64,000 nt of DNA from Segatella copri (GCF_949820605.1 NZ_CATKVU010000006.1:3080001-3144000), one strand, 5' to 3'; positions 6,730-16,043 are shown, numbered from the stretch's first letter. Translations and numbers: made by a program. The notes: generated from the sequence alone by a model not told the origin.

Positions 6730-9108
6730 ATGATGAAACAAATTACAACAACCGTATGTGCAACTGTGCTGATGGCTAGTTGCTGTAACATAAACAATAG
6801 GGAGCAGCAAGTGAACCAACAGGTAGATGAACTCTACAGCAGAATGTCACAGCCAGAGCGTATCGCTCAGTTGAGAAGTGGTTATATGGATGAGCTTTTT
6901 GATGCGGAAGGCAATTTGGATACCGTCAAATGCAAGCAGCTCATTCCTTATGGTATTGGACATTTTTCCCAGTACGCCAGTCAGGAATTGGTTGATGCCA
7001 ATTTCTTGCGAAAGCGTGTGGCTGTTGTACAAGATTGGTTGATGCATCATACCCCTAACGGAATCCCGGCTCTTTTTCACGAGGAAGTTCTTTCGGGTAT
7101 CAATACGCAAGATGCAACAGTCTATCCACAGCAGATAGGGCAGGCTTGTTCGTTCAATCCAGAGTTGGCAGAGCTCAAGACTTTGCAGACAGGTACTGCT
7201 CTTCGCAAGATGGGTGGCGTATTGTCGCTTTCCCCTATGGTAGACGTTTGCCGTACTCCAAGTTTTAATCGTCTGGAAGAATCATATGGTGAGGATGGCT
7301 ATCTTTCTGCCGTTATGGGTACTGCTTTTGTCAAGGGTCTTCAGCAGGGCAACCTCAAGAAGGGAGTGGGAGCTTGCTCTAAACACTATCTGGGATATGG
7401 TGGTGGCGGGGATGCTGATGAGAAGGAGATGATGGAAGATATCCTTTTGCCTCATGAGACGATGATTCGTCTGGCAGGTAGCAAGGCTTTGATGCCGGGT
7501 TATCATGCTGTTCATGGTACCAAGTGCGTGGCAAATAGTGAGATTCTCAACGATATTTTGCGAGATTATCTCGGATTCGATGGAATGGTGGTGAGCGATT
7601 ATACTGCCATTGACCAGTTGCCGGGACTAGATACTCCTCTTCAGAAAGCTGTGGCTGCTATCAATGGTGGCAATGATGTTGATTTCCCTAGAGGCGAAAA
7701 CTATCAGTATTTACAGGAAGCCTTGGATAAGGGACTTGTTAAGAAAGAAGTCTTTGAGCGTGCTGTAAAGGATGTTCTGCGTTATAAAATTCGTGCAGGA
7801 CTGATGGATAAAAATCCATATCTGTATAGTACGGAGGATGTAAAGCTTGATACTAAGGAAGAACGGCAGACGGCTTACGATATAGCTAGCCAGTCTATCG
7901 TCTTGTTAGAGAATAAAGGTGTTTTGCCTCTTGTGAAGGAGGCTGATGTTAACAGCACCAAGCAGATTAAGAATATCTTGCTCACGGGTCCTAATGCCAA
8001 TTCCATTTGGGCGATGTGTGGCGACTACTCTTTCCCTTCTATGTTCTATTTCTGGCAGAGTTGGAAGAAAAAGTGGGATGATAGCCACTTGCCACATATC
8101 GTTAAATTGCTAGAGGCAATGCAGGCAAGTAAACCTGAGGGTATTAATATTAAGTATTCTCGTGGTTGTGACTGGACAGAGGAGATAGAGACCAAGTTTG
8201 AAGAGTCTGGCGATAAGCGTGCTTGGGAATATCAGCTCCTGCATCGCAAGGTTGATTCAGGCGAGAAGGCAGACAAGGCAGAAGCTTTGGCGATGGCAAA
8301 GGAAAGCGATGTTATCGTTGCTGCTGTAGGCGAGAATGTGATGCTCTGTGGTGAGAACCGTGAGCGAGATGGTCTCAAGCTTCCTGGTAAGCAAGAGGAA
8401 TATGTTGAGGAACTCTTGGCTACGGGCAAACCTGTAGTCCTGGTAGTCTTCGGCGGTCGTGCGCAGGTTATCTCCAAGATAGCCAAGCGTTGTGCAGCAG
8501 TCATCCAGGCCTGGTATCCTGGTGAAGAGGGTGGTACAGCTGTGGCTGACATTCTTTATGGCAAGATTTCACCATCTGCCAAGCTGAGTGTCAGCTATCC
8601 TAATACTGAGGTTTATGAGCCTATCTGCTATAATTATTCCACCCGGCAGGATGCCCGTGTAGAGTGGCCTTTCGGTTATGGATTGAGCTATACTACCTTT
8701 GCCTATAAGAACTTGCAGGCAGTTAAGGAACTCTCTACTGCTTCAGAGTCGAGCAATATCTACTTTGAGGTTACTAATACGGGTAACGTTCGTGCCGATG
8801 AGATAGCGCAGGTATATCTGTCGCCAACTCAGAGCAACCAGCAGATTCATCCTATCCAGTTGCAGGGCTTTGCCCGTATCTCTCTCAATCCTGGCGAAAC
8901 CAAGAGAGTATGCATCAGGTTCTATACTGATCAGTTTGGTTATTATTCTCATCGAGGCAATCGTCAATGGAACATAGCTCCAGGAACGTATGAACTGAAG
9001 ATTGGAGCCTCTTCTCAAGACATCCGTCTTAAGCAGCAGATAGTTTTGACGGGTGATAAAGTGGTGAAACCTTTGCGTGATCATTACTTCTCCGAGGTTA
9101 TCAGATAA
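6730..9108 (+). CDS. Glycoside hydrolase family 3 (beta-glucosidase/xylosidase type), exported
   Basis: 792 residues. The N-terminus (MMKQITTTVCATVLMASCC) looks like a short lipoprotein signal with cysteine at about 18-19. GH3 N-terminal barrel motifs: HEEVLSG, SPMVDVCRTPSFNRLEESYGED, CSKHYLGYG, and the nucleophile aspartate in GMVVSDYTAI (about D290). The GH3 C-terminal domain (about 395-640) includes AVGENVMLCGENRERDGLKLPG, and a fibronectin-III-like domain ends the protein (VTNTGNVRADEIAQVYLSP). It should release beta-linked glucose or xylose from oligosaccharide ends; the exact sugar cannot be read from sequence. It stands alone, not in a SusCD locus, behind a triplicated promoter repeat. 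Confidence 0.92.
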   Translation: MMKQITTTVCATVLMASCCNINNREQQVNQQVDELYSRMSQPERIAQLRSGYMDELFDAEGNLDTVKCKQLIPYGIGHFSQYASQELVDANFLRKRVAVVQDWLMHHTPNGIPALFHEEVLSGINTQDATVYPQQIGQACSFNPELAELKTLQTGTALRKMGGVLSLSPMVDVCRTPSFNRLEESYGEDGYLSAVMGTAFVKGLQQGNLKKGVGACSKHYLGYGGGGDADEKEMMEDILLPHETMIRLAGSKALMPGYHAVHGTKCVANSEILNDILRDYLGFDGMVVSDYTAIDQLPGLDTPLQKAVAAINGGNDVDFPRGENYQYLQEALDKGLVKKEVFERAVKDVLRYKIRAGLMDKNPYLYSTEDVKLDTKEERQTAYDIASQSIVLLENKGVLPLVKEADVNSTKQIKNILLTGPNANSIWAMCGDYSFPSMFYFWQSWKKKWDDSHLPHIVKLLEAMQASKPEGINIKYSRGCDWTEEIETKFEESGDKRAWEYQLLHRKVDSGEKADKAEALAMAKESDVIVAAVGENVMLCGENRERDGLKLPGKQEEYVEELLATGKPVVLVVFGGRAQVISKIAKRCAAVIQAWYPGEEGGTAVADILYGKISPSAKLSVSYPNTEVYEPICYNYSTRQDARVEWPFGYGLSYTTFAYKNLQAVKELSTASESSNIYFEVTNTGNVRADEIAQVYLSPTQSNQQIHPIQLQGFARISLNPGETKRVCIRFYTDQFGYYSHRGNRQWNIAPGTYELKIGASSQDIRLKQQIVLTGDKVVKPLRDHYFSEVIR

Positions 9109-9174
9109 GCGTATGATTTTTCTACTAAAAGTAGCAAAATGCCAAGGTTTTTGGTTAAAAACAGTATAAAAAAC

Positions 9175-9217
9175 AACAAAATGCACGGATATTGCAAAAT
9201 ATTCGTGCATTTTGTTT
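9175..9217 (+). terminator. Terminator after the GH3 gene
   Basis: Stem AACAAAATGCACG (9175-9187) / CGTGCATTTTGTT (9204-9216) followed by TTGCTGTTTC. Its right arm overlaps the -33 element of the next promoter. Confidence 0.75.
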
Positions 9218-9245
9218 GCTGTTTCAATAGATTTTATTAATTTTG
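9215..9245 (+). promoter_or_regulatory. Promoter of the Lrp/AsnC gene
   Basis: TTTG (9215-9218), 19-bp spacer, TAATTTTG (9238-9245): a full match to the Bacteroidota pattern, 53 bp upstream of the ATG. Confidence 0.75.
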
Positions 9246-9298
9246 CTATCTGGTATAGAAAAGTACCTTATAAATAGAATAATATAAAGCAAAACGAA

Positions 9299-9766
9299 AT
9301 GGAGAAAATAGACAATCTAGACAGAAAGATTCTCGGCATCCTTTCCAAGAATGCCCGTATTCCTTTTAAAGACGTAGCCGCAGAATGTGGCGTGTCTCGT
9401 GCTGCCATCCATCAGCGTGTTCAGCACTTGATGGAGGATGGTTTCATCACCGGTAGCGGTTTTGATGTAAACCCTAAAAGCCTGGGTTATTCTACCTGCA
9501 CTTATGTAGGTTTGAACTTGGAGCGCGGTAATATGTATAAAAAGGTGGTAGAGCGCTTGCAGAACATTCCTGAAATCGTAGAGTGCCACTTTACAACCGG
9601 TTCATACACCATGCTGATTAAGCTTTATGCCCGCGACAACGAGCAGCTCATGGATCTGCTCAACAATAAGCTTCAGGCTATCCCTGGTGTGGTTTCTACC
9701 GAAACGCTTATCTCTCTTGAGCAGAGCATCAAGCGTGAGATTCCTGTACTTCTCGATGAAGATTAA
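9299..9766 (+). CDS. Lrp/AsnC family transcriptional regulator
   Basis: 155 residues. An N-terminal winged helix-turn-helix (about 4-55: LDRKILGILSKNARIPFKDVAAECGVSRAAIHQRVQHL) is followed by the RAM/AsnC ligand-binding domain (about 70-145, YVGLNLERGNMYKKVVERL, VECHFTTGSYTMLIKLYA). Members form octamers that sense amino acids and control amino-acid metabolism or transport. The next gene, 70 bp downstream, encodes an amidohydrolase-dipeptidase fusion, so peptide or gamma-glutamyl compound metabolism is a plausible target (inference). Confidence 0.93.
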   Translation: MEKIDNLDRKILGILSKNARIPFKDVAAECGVSRAAIHQRVQHLMEDGFITGSGFDVNPKSLGYSTCTYVGLNLERGNMYKKVVERLQNIPEIVECHFTTGSYTMLIKLYARDNEQLMDLLNNKLQAIPGVVSTETLISLEQSIKREIPVLLDED

Positions 9767-9836
9767 TATAAGAGTCTCCATACTTGAGTACGATTTTTAG
9801 AAGATCTTGAATCATTATTTTTTGAAAGATAAACAA

Positions 9837-11585
9837 ATGGAAACATTTGACTTAGAGTCGCATCTCCAGGATGCATACTCTAGATTTCCCGAAGCGAAGC
9901 ATCAGCCTGTAATTGGCCTTACTGCCAATTATGAAGGTATCGATGCTACGCTTCGCGACCGTTATTATAAGCAGGTAATAGCGGCTGGCGGTACGCCGGT
10001 CATTATTCCTCCTGTTGCCGATGCTCAGGTCATCGTCAATACCTTGGAGCATCTTGATGGATTGATTCTGACGGGTGGCGGCGACCATAATCCGCTGTGG
10101 ATGGGCGAAGAGCCTTCTCCCCGTCTTCACAACATCAATCAGGAACGTGATGCTGCCGAACTGATGATTACCCGATTGGCTTTCAACCGCCAGATTCCGA
10201 TGCTTGGCATCTGTCGGGGCATCCAGACCCTCGCTATTGCGCTGGGTGGAAAGGTGTGCCAGGATATCAAGCAGCTGGTAAAGCACAGCCAAGATGCCGA
10301 CCGTACCGAACCTACCCACATCGTAGAAGTCAAGAAAGATTCCACCTTATATAATATATATAATAAGGAGAAGATCTTTGTCAACTCGTTCCACCATCAG
10401 GCGGTAAGCGAGCCAGGCAAGCATCTGCGCACCATCGCCAAATCTTCCGACCATATTATAGAGGCAGTAGAGAGTAGCGAATATAAGCAGATTCTCGGTG
10501 TGCAATGGCATCCGGAATGGCTGGAAGAAGAAGGATTGAAGATTTTCCAATGGCTGGTTAATCAGGCTAACAACTTTTATGCAGCCAAGCAGTTGCATAA
10601 GCGCATCCTTACGCTCGATACCCATTGTGATACTCCGATGTTCTTCCCTCAGGGCATCAAGTTTGATCACCGCGATTCCCGCATCCTGGTTGATCTCCAT
10701 AAGATGACCGATGGTCATCAGGATGCTACCACGATGGTAGCTTACCTGCCACAGCCTCAGATAGGCGAGAGCTTCAGCAGCAAGGTGGCTTTCGATGTAA
10801 AGGGACCTGCGCAGTATGCCGACCTCATCTTCGACAAGATAGAAGAGATTGTGAGCAAGAACAGCCAGTATCTCAGCATAGCCCGCACTCCTACCGATCT
10901 TTATAGCGATAAGCGGAAGGGCAGAAAGAGCATCATGCTCGGCATCGAGAACGGTCTCGCCCTGGAGCACGATATCAGTAACGTGAAGCATTTCGCCCAG
11001 CGCGGCATCGTTTATATCACGCTCTGCCATAATGGTGATAATGATATCTGCGATAGTGCCCGCGGCTGCAATACCCATAATGGTGTGAGCAGTTTTGGCG
11101 AGAAGGTGATTCATGAGATGAACCGTCTGGGCATCATGGTAGATTTGAGTCATGGTGGCGAGAAGAGTTTCTACGATGCACTTGATATCAGCCAGACGCC
11201 TATTGTCTGCAGCCATAGCAGCAGCCGTGCGCTCTGCGATGTGCCTCGCAATCTGACCGATGACCAGATGCGTGCCCTCGCAGCAAAGGGTGGTGTGGCT
11301 CATACCACGCTCTATCACGGATTCCTGCGTAAAGAGGGTGAAGCCGACATCATGGACGCTATCGCCCATCTTGAGCATGCCATCGATGTGATGGGTATCG
11401 ACCACGTAGGTCTGGGTACCGACTTTGATGGAGACGGCGGCATCCGGGGGCTCGCCGACTCTTCTGAACTCATCAATTTCACCCTCCAGCTGTTGCGCCG
11501 CAAATATAGCGAGCAGGATATTGTCAAGATTTGGGGAGGCAACTGGCTCAGAGTGATGACGCAGGTACAGAACTTTGGAAAGTGA
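9837..11585 (+). CDS. Fusion: class I glutamine amidotransferase-like hydrolase + M19 membrane dipeptidase
   Basis: 582 residues from the ATG at 9837; an in-frame TTG at 9807 would add ten residues but is less likely. Residues about 15-240 are a PuuD/gamma-glutamyl-GABA hydrolase-like (peptidase C26) domain: LTGGGDHNPLWMGEE, the nucleophile in GICRGIQ (about C126) and the catalytic histidine in GVQWHPEW. Residues about 258-580 are a renal dipeptidase (M19) domain: LDTHCDTP, ENGLALEHD, LCHNGDND, MVDLSHGG, CSHSSSRAL, GTDFDGDGGI, WGGNWLRV. Together they may cleave gamma-glutamyl bonds and then dipeptides (for example glutathione or gamma-glutamyl peptide breakdown). There is no clear signal peptide, so it is probably cytoplasmic. 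Confidence 0.92.
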   Translation: METFDLESHLQDAYSRFPEAKHQPVIGLTANYEGIDATLRDRYYKQVIAAGGTPVIIPPVADAQVIVNTLEHLDGLILTGGGDHNPLWMGEEPSPRLHNINQERDAAELMITRLAFNRQIPMLGICRGIQTLAIALGGKVCQDIKQLVKHSQDADRTEPTHIVEVKKDSTLYNIYNKEKIFVNSFHHQAVSEPGKHLRTIAKSSDHIIEAVESSEYKQILGVQWHPEWLEEEGLKIFQWLVNQANNFYAAKQLHKRILTLDTHCDTPMFFPQGIKFDHRDSRILVDLHKMTDGHQDATTMVAYLPQPQIGESFSSKVAFDVKGPAQYADLIFDKIEEIVSKNSQYLSIARTPTDLYSDKRKGRKSIMLGIENGLALEHDISNVKHFAQRGIVYITLCHNGDNDICDSARGCNTHNGVSSFGEKVIHEMNRLGIMVDLSHGGEKSFYDALDISQTPIVCSHSSSRALCDVPRNLTDDQMRALAAKGGVAHTTLYHGFLRKEGEADIMDAIAHLEHAIDVMGIDHVGLGTDFDGDGGIRGLADSSELINFTLQLLRRKYSEQDIVKIWGGNWLRVMTQVQNFGK

Positions 11586-11703
11586 AGAATGAAGAGTGAA
11601 GAACGAAGAAACAACGTTCGGCGGCCAAAGGGAAAGCCAATTCGATAGTTATTAAGTAATCATAAAGTTCAAAGTTCAAATCTGAAAGTTCAAAGTAAAT
11701 ACG

Positions 11704-12735
11704 ATGACGAAGAAAATGAAGATAATTTTAGGCTTGGTAGTTGCTGCCGGAGTGGTAGCTGGAGCTATTAGCTATAAGAATGCGAACAGTTCGAGTTCGC
11801 CTGAGGTTCAGGAGGTAGAGGAAGCAGAGAAGCTGAATCCTGTAGGTCCTGCCTTTAATGCCGATTCGGCGTTGGCTTATTGTGCCGCACAATGCGATTT
11901 CGGTCCTCGCGTCATGAACAGCGAGGCGCACGACAAGTGTGGCGAATGGATTGTGAGCAAGTTCAAGCAGTTTGGTTGTGAGGTAGAAACCCAGAAGGCT
12001 GACCTCAAGGGCTATGATGGTACCATCCTGAAGAATACCAATATCATCGCCCATTACAACCCGAAGGCTGAAACCCGCATCTTGCTCTGTGCTCATTGGG
12101 ACAGCCGTCCTTGGGCCGACAACGACCCCGACAGCACCAACTGGCGCAAGCCTGTAATGGCAGCCAACGATGGAGCCAGCGGAGTAGCCGTCATGTTGGA
12201 GATAGCCCGCCAGCTGCAGGCTGACAAGAAGCTGAATCCCAACATCGGCGTAGATTTCGTATGTTTCGATACCGAAGACTGGGGAACACCTCAGTGGGCT
12301 GATGTTCAGGACGATGGCGATACTTGGGCATTGGGTGCCCAGTACTGGAGCGAGAACAAGCCTGAGGGATATAATCCACGTTTCGGAATCCTCCTCGATA
12401 TGGTGGGCGGACAGGGAGCCAAGTTCTATCGTGAAGGTATGTCTATGCAGTATGCCGGTGGCATCGTGAAGAAGGTTTGGGCTGCAGCCCGTCAGGCTGG
12501 TTTTGGCTCTTACTTCCCTAAGAGCGATGGCGGAATGATTACTGATGATCATATTCCGGTTAACGAGAAGGCTAAGATTCCTACTGTAGATGTGATTGCT
12601 TATTATCCAGACTGCCAGCAGAGCAGTTTCGGTCCTACCTGGCACACTGTGAGCGATGATATGGCTCATCTGGATAAGAATGTGCTTAAGGCGGTTGGCC
12701 AGACTATGATTCAGGTGCTTTATACTGAGGAATAG
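11704..12735 (+). CDS. Glutaminyl-peptide cyclotransferase-like M28 metalloprotein
   Basis: 343 residues. One N-terminal hydrophobic segment (about 5-22, KIILGLVVAAGVVAGAIS) suggests an uncleaved anchor or signal facing the periplasm. The M28 fold carries single-zinc ligands in CAHWDSRPWAD (H131; D156 in AANDGASG), DTEDWG (E191) and the ITDDHIPV histidine, and WHTVSDD near the end. The AHWDSR and DTEDWG signatures are typical of type II glutaminyl cyclases found in Bacteroidota such as Porphyromonas, which form N-terminal pyroglutamate on exported proteins after signal peptide removal. An M28 aminopeptidase is the alternative. Downstream terminator at 12761. Confidence 0.85.
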   Translation: MTKKMKIILGLVVAAGVVAGAISYKNANSSSSPEVQEVEEAEKLNPVGPAFNADSALAYCAAQCDFGPRVMNSEAHDKCGEWIVSKFKQFGCEVETQKADLKGYDGTILKNTNIIAHYNPKAETRILLCAHWDSRPWADNDPDSTNWRKPVMAANDGASGVAVMLEIARQLQADKKLNPNIGVDFVCFDTEDWGTPQWADVQDDGDTWALGAQYWSENKPEGYNPRFGILLDMVGGQGAKFYREGMSMQYAGGIVKKVWAAARQAGFGSYFPKSDGGMITDDHIPVNEKAKIPTVDVIAYYPDCQQSSFGPTWHTVSDDMAHLDKNVLKAVGQTMIQVLYTEE

Positions 12736-12760
12736 GTGGGCATCCCATTCGAATATAAAA

Positions 12761-12812
12761 GGAAATGTTCCTAGGAAAAGTTGTTGCTTTTCTTAGGAAC
12801 ATTTCTTTTTTC
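12761..12812 (+). terminator. Terminator after the glutaminyl cyclase gene
   Basis: Stem of 20 bp with mismatches: GGAAATGTTCCTAGGAAAAG (12761-12780) / CTTTTCTTAGGAACATTTCT (12787-12806), then TTTTTT. Confidence 0.85.
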
Positions 12813-12821
12813 TGTCTGTTT

Positions 12822-12876
12822 AAATCTTCGTTCATCGACGCTGAACGGACATTCAACGTCGATGAACGGAGATTTC
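12822..12876. repeat. Long inverted repeat between two terminators
   Basis: CGTTCATCGACG (12829-12840) pairs with CGTCGATGAACG (12857-12868), and the arms extend on both sides (AAATC/GATTT outside, TGAA/TTCA inside). It lacks a T-run, so it is not an ordinary terminator. It may be an RNA-processing stem or a REP-like element. Confidence 0.6.
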
Positions 12877-12898
12877 TTCTGCTTGTATCAACAAAAAA

Positions 12899-12950
12899 AC
12901 TTAGGTATAAAAGCAATTCCTATTGACTGGAAATGCTTTTATACCTAAGT
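12899..12950 (-). terminator. Terminator after the DUF4294-like gene (minus strand)
   Basis: Stem ACTTAGGTATAAAAGCA / TGCTTTTATACCTAAGT; on the minus strand it is followed by TTTTTTT (complement of 12893-12899), 30 bp past the stop codon at 12980. Confidence 0.8.
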
Positions 12951-12979
12951 GTATGGGCTTTCTGAATAAGATGAGCTGG

Positions 12980-13618
12980 TTAAATCTGCCCCGATTCTAC
13001 CTGTCTTACCACTCTTTCTGTTAATCTGTCAACGCCGTTCGGGTCGTACTTCTTGTTGAGGCTGGCACCGAAGAGGCTTGCAAATGCCTGATAGAATCCG
13101 GCACGGATAGGACCCAGAAAGGCTTGAATCAGGTGATAGGATGAGGAATTGCATTCGCGATACACCAGTTTGATGCAGAGTTTACCCTGTGCATAGGTGA
13201 GTTTCTTCATTCTCGGGGTATATTCCTGTTTGATACCTTTCTCCACCAGTTTCATGTGTGCATCTCTTGCCTTCTTATTAGGCAGCGTTTCCAGATAATC
13301 ACCCGTTTCGATGATAATCCTTCTTACCTCTTTGGCTATCGGCAGCACCTTCTTGATGTTGTATACCAAACGGTTGTAAGCCATTCGTTCCTTGGCGTTC
13401 TTGAATACTGGCTGCGGATAAACGTACACGTTGTTCACCTGAACATATTGCACGCTGTCATGATCCAGGAGCACTTTTCCTACCTTCACCATCGGTTCAA
13501 AGGTAGGGGCATCCATGTCCACCTCCCTGTCTTCAGGGTTGTCGCCATCGGTCTGCGCCATGGTTTGCAGGGTGATGCAGAAGAGCATCGCCAGTAAAAA
13601 GCATATTTTCTGTTTCAT
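12980..13618 (-). CDS. DUF4294-like exported protein
   Basis: 212 residues. A type I signal peptide (MKQKICFLLAMLFCITLQTMAQ) is followed by an acidic stretch and a compact conserved region with YPQPVFKNAKERMAYNRLVYNIKKVLPIA, LVEKGIKQEYTPRMKKLTYAQG and LIKLVYRECNSSSY-type blocks. This is the pattern of the Bacteroidota family DUF4294, whose function is not known to me. The helix-rich body with many Lys/Arg suggests a periplasmic or envelope protein. It is divergent from the helix-hairpin-helix gene and monocistronic. Confidence 0.75.
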   Translation of the reverse strand: MKQKICFLLAMLFCITLQTMAQTDGDNPEDREVDMDAPTFEPMVKVGKVLLDHDSVQYVQVNNVYVYPQPVFKNAKERMAYNRLVYNIKKVLPIAKEVRRIIIETGDYLETLPNKKARDAHMKLVEKGIKQEYTPRMKKLTYAQGKLCIKLVYRECNSSSYHLIQAFLGPIRAGFYQAFASLFGASLNKKYDPNGVDRLTERVVRQVESGQI

Positions 13619-13716
13619 GTAAATCTCCTCAAAGTTCTTTGTCCAGCTCCTTTTCTTCGTGGAGCTTCTTCTATATATAAAGAGGTGTAAGCCCCTTTGT
13701 GTTACTAATTACGCCG

Positions 13717-13748
13717 CAAAATTACAGATTATTTCTCAATTTGAGAAA
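13717..13748 (-). promoter_or_regulatory. Promoter with overlapping palindrome for the DUF4294-like gene
   Basis: Minus-strand TAATTTTG at 13717-13724. The 17-bp palindrome TTTCTCAA-T-TTGAGAAA (13732-13748) covers the -33 position, so a repressor operator is possible. Confidence 0.5.
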
Positions 13749-13788
13749 GATTCTTGGCTTTTTCTTTCTCTTTTTCAGATTTTAGCAG

Positions 13789-13796
13789 TAACTTTG
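13789..13796 (+). promoter_or_regulatory. -7 promoter element (TAACTTTG)
   Basis: TAACTTTG, 15 bp before the ATG of the helix-hairpin-helix gene; the leader would be very short. Confidence 0.5.
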
Positions 13797-13810
13797 TCTT
13801 AATTTAATAA

Positions 13811-15928
13811 ATGAAGTGCCTACTGCAGATGAAGCATGCTCATTCCATAACATCCCTCTTGTTGAAACTGTTTCTCGTAGGCAGCTCCCAAATCTTCTGT
13901 GCCTCATGGGCTCAAGCCCAATCTTTCTCTCTTTCAGAACAGGGCGCCGCGCCTGAAGATTCTCTTTCCGCTTCGCCCCCTTGGCAGCAACTGTTGTCCG
14001 ACCTTTCTTCATCCGAAGATTTCGAGCATGTAGCCTGGCAGGACTATGAAGAAGATTTGGAGGAGATGGCGCAGCATCCCGTCAATCTGAATACGGCAAC
14101 GAGAGAAGAACTGGAGCGCATGCCGTTTCTTACTGCATCGCAGGTAGAAGACATCCTGTTCTATATTTACCGCTATGGCCAGCTGAAGAGTATGAGCGAG
14201 CTTACCCTGATAAGCAGCATCGGCTGGTACCAGCGCCAGCTGATGAGTTGTTTCTTCTATGTGGCCGATGACGGGAGCAAGCCGGCTTTCCCCAGTCTTA
14301 AAAACATCGCCCAGTATGGCAAGCACGAAGTGATGGGCATGCTGAAGGTTCCTTTTTATGAGCGCAAGGGCGATGCGAGCGGAACCGACGGCTATCTGGG
14401 TTATCCTTATAAGCACGGACTGCGCTATCTGTTTCGCTACGGCAATTCCGTCAAACTGGGATTCGTAGCTTCTCAGGATGCCGGCGAACCATTCTTCGGA
14501 GGCAGGAACACGATGGGTTACGACTTCTATTCCTTCTATCTTCAGGTAAAGAACCTGGGCAGATGGAAGAATATCACCCTGGGCAGATACAGATTGAACG
14601 TAGGATTGGGACTGATACTCAATAATGATTTCGGCTTCGGCAAACTCTCAGCCTTAACCTCCTTGGGCAGATCATCTTCCTGCATCATCCGCGGTCATTC
14701 TTCCCGTTCTTCAGCCAATTATCTGCAAGGCGCAGCAGCCACTTATACCTTATTAAAGGGACTGGAACTGACCGGCTTTCTTTCTTATCGCCAGATAGAT
14801 GCTACGCTTTCTGCTGGCGGCGGGGGCATCAAGACCATCCTGCAGACCGGTTTGCATCGTACGGTGAATGAGATTGCTAAACAGAAGGTCGCATCCAATA
14901 CACTTGTGGGAGGCAACATCAGTTACCGGCATCAGGGCTGGCACATCGGAGGTACAGCCTTTTATACCTCTTTCTCCCTGCCGCTCACGCCCAATAAAAG
15001 CCAGCTTTACAAGCGTTTTGCTCCAGAGGGGAATGCCTTCTGGAATGCCAGTATCAGCTATGGATACATCTCCCATCGCCTCACCCTCTCCGGCGAAACG
15101 GCTACTGGAGATTGCGGTTCCATAGCCACGCTCAATGCAGCCTCCTATCTCTGTTCCGACCATTTCACGCTCATGGCTCTTCACAGGTTCTATTCTGCCC
15201 GATATTATTCTCTCTTCAGCAACAGTTTTTCCGAGGGGAGCGATGTGCAGGATGAAAACGGCGTATATCTGGGCTTTACCTGGATTCCTGCCCATCATTG
15301 GAGCATCACAGCCTACAGCGATTTCGCCTATTTTGCCTGGCCTAAGTATCAGACCAGGGAGAGTACACAGAGTTGGGATAATCTGGTGAATATTCTCTTC
15401 CAGCCCTCAAGAGTGCTGACGGTAGGAGGAAGGTTCCGTTATAAGGATAAGGCGGGAACCACGACCGGCCGTCTGCGTCTCTATGCCACAATATCCCAAA
15501 AACGATGGAGCGCCAAAACCAGTTTAGACTATACGATGAGCCAGGCAGAAAGTACGATGAAGAATGAGGGCGATGAGCTAAGTAAAGGCTATATGGTGAG
15601 CGAGCATATAGGATGGGAATGGAAATGGAAGAAGCAGTTGAAAGGAACGTTGAGAGGCTGCCTGGGCTATTTCCATACTTCCGATTTTGCCTCCCGTATC
15701 TACGCTTATGAACCTGGTCTGCTCTATCAGATGAGTTTCGGCAGCTACTACGGCGAGGGCATCCGTTACACCTTGGTGGCACGTTCAGAGATAGGTTCCC
15801 ATCTGCTGCTTATCGCCAAATTGGGTACAACCGATTATTTCGACCGTTCTCACATCTCTTCGGGTTTGCAGGAAATCCCCCGCTCTTCGCAATCCGATCT
15901 GGAGATACAGGTAAAGTGGAAATGGTAA
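13811..15928 (+). CDS. Helix-hairpin-helix outer-membrane-associated protein
   Basis: 705 residues. A signal peptide (hydrophobic LLLKLFLVGSSQIFCASWAQAQ to about residue 37) precedes a ComEA-like helix-hairpin-helix pair (about 85-150: HPVNLNTATREELERMPFLTASQVEDILFYIYRYG, then a second SMSELTLISSIGWYQRQL). The rest (about 170-705) is rich in alternating aromatic beta strands and Gly, ending in FEIQVKWKW-type terminal aromatics, as expected for an outer-membrane beta barrel. Exported HhH proteins with barrel-like tails are common and uncharacterised in Bacteroidota; DNA binding at the surface is possible but unproven. An ATG at 13829 is an alternative start. A fragment of a second copy lies at 23990. 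Confidence 0.75.
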   Translation: MKCLLQMKHAHSITSLLLKLFLVGSSQIFCASWAQAQSFSLSEQGAAPEDSLSASPPWQQLLSDLSSSEDFEHVAWQDYEEDLEEMAQHPVNLNTATREELERMPFLTASQVEDILFYIYRYGQLKSMSELTLISSIGWYQRQLMSCFFYVADDGSKPAFPSLKNIAQYGKHEVMGMLKVPFYERKGDASGTDGYLGYPYKHGLRYLFRYGNSVKLGFVASQDAGEPFFGGRNTMGYDFYSFYLQVKNLGRWKNITLGRYRLNVGLGLILNNDFGFGKLSALTSLGRSSSCIIRGHSSRSSANYLQGAAATYTLLKGLELTGFLSYRQIDATLSAGGGGIKTILQTGLHRTVNEIAKQKVASNTLVGGNISYRHQGWHIGGTAFYTSFSLPLTPNKSQLYKRFAPEGNAFWNASISYGYISHRLTLSGETATGDCGSIATLNAASYLCSDHFTLMALHRFYSARYYSLFSNSFSEGSDVQDENGVYLGFTWIPAHHWSITAYSDFAYFAWPKYQTRESTQSWDNLVNILFQPSRVLTVGGRFRYKDKAGTTTGRLRLYATISQKRWSAKTSLDYTMSQAESTMKNEGDELSKGYMVSEHIGWEWKWKKQLKGTLRGCLGYFHTSDFASRIYAYEPGLLYQMSFGSYYGEGIRYTLVARSEIGSHLLLIAKLGTTDYFDRSHISSGLQEIPRSSQSDLEIQVKWKW

Positions 15929-15986
15929 GAAAGAATGGAGAAAAACGGGAAAAATATATCAAGAATAAAAAATATTAACCGTTTTT

Positions 15987-16018
15987 CTTGTTTAAATAGA
16001 AAAAATGAGTTACTTTTG
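15987..16018 (+). promoter_or_regulatory. Promoter of the GT2 gene
   Basis: CTTG (15987-15990), 20-bp spacer, TACTTTTG (16011-16018); 25 bp upstream of the ATG. Confidence 0.65.
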
Positions 16019-16043
16019 CATCTGAATAAATACTGGCGTATAA

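Noticed and set aside
10347..11405. 352-codon minus-strand frame within the dipeptidase fusion gene
   Set aside because: Long antisense frame caused by codon bias of the real gene; no start context or similarity.
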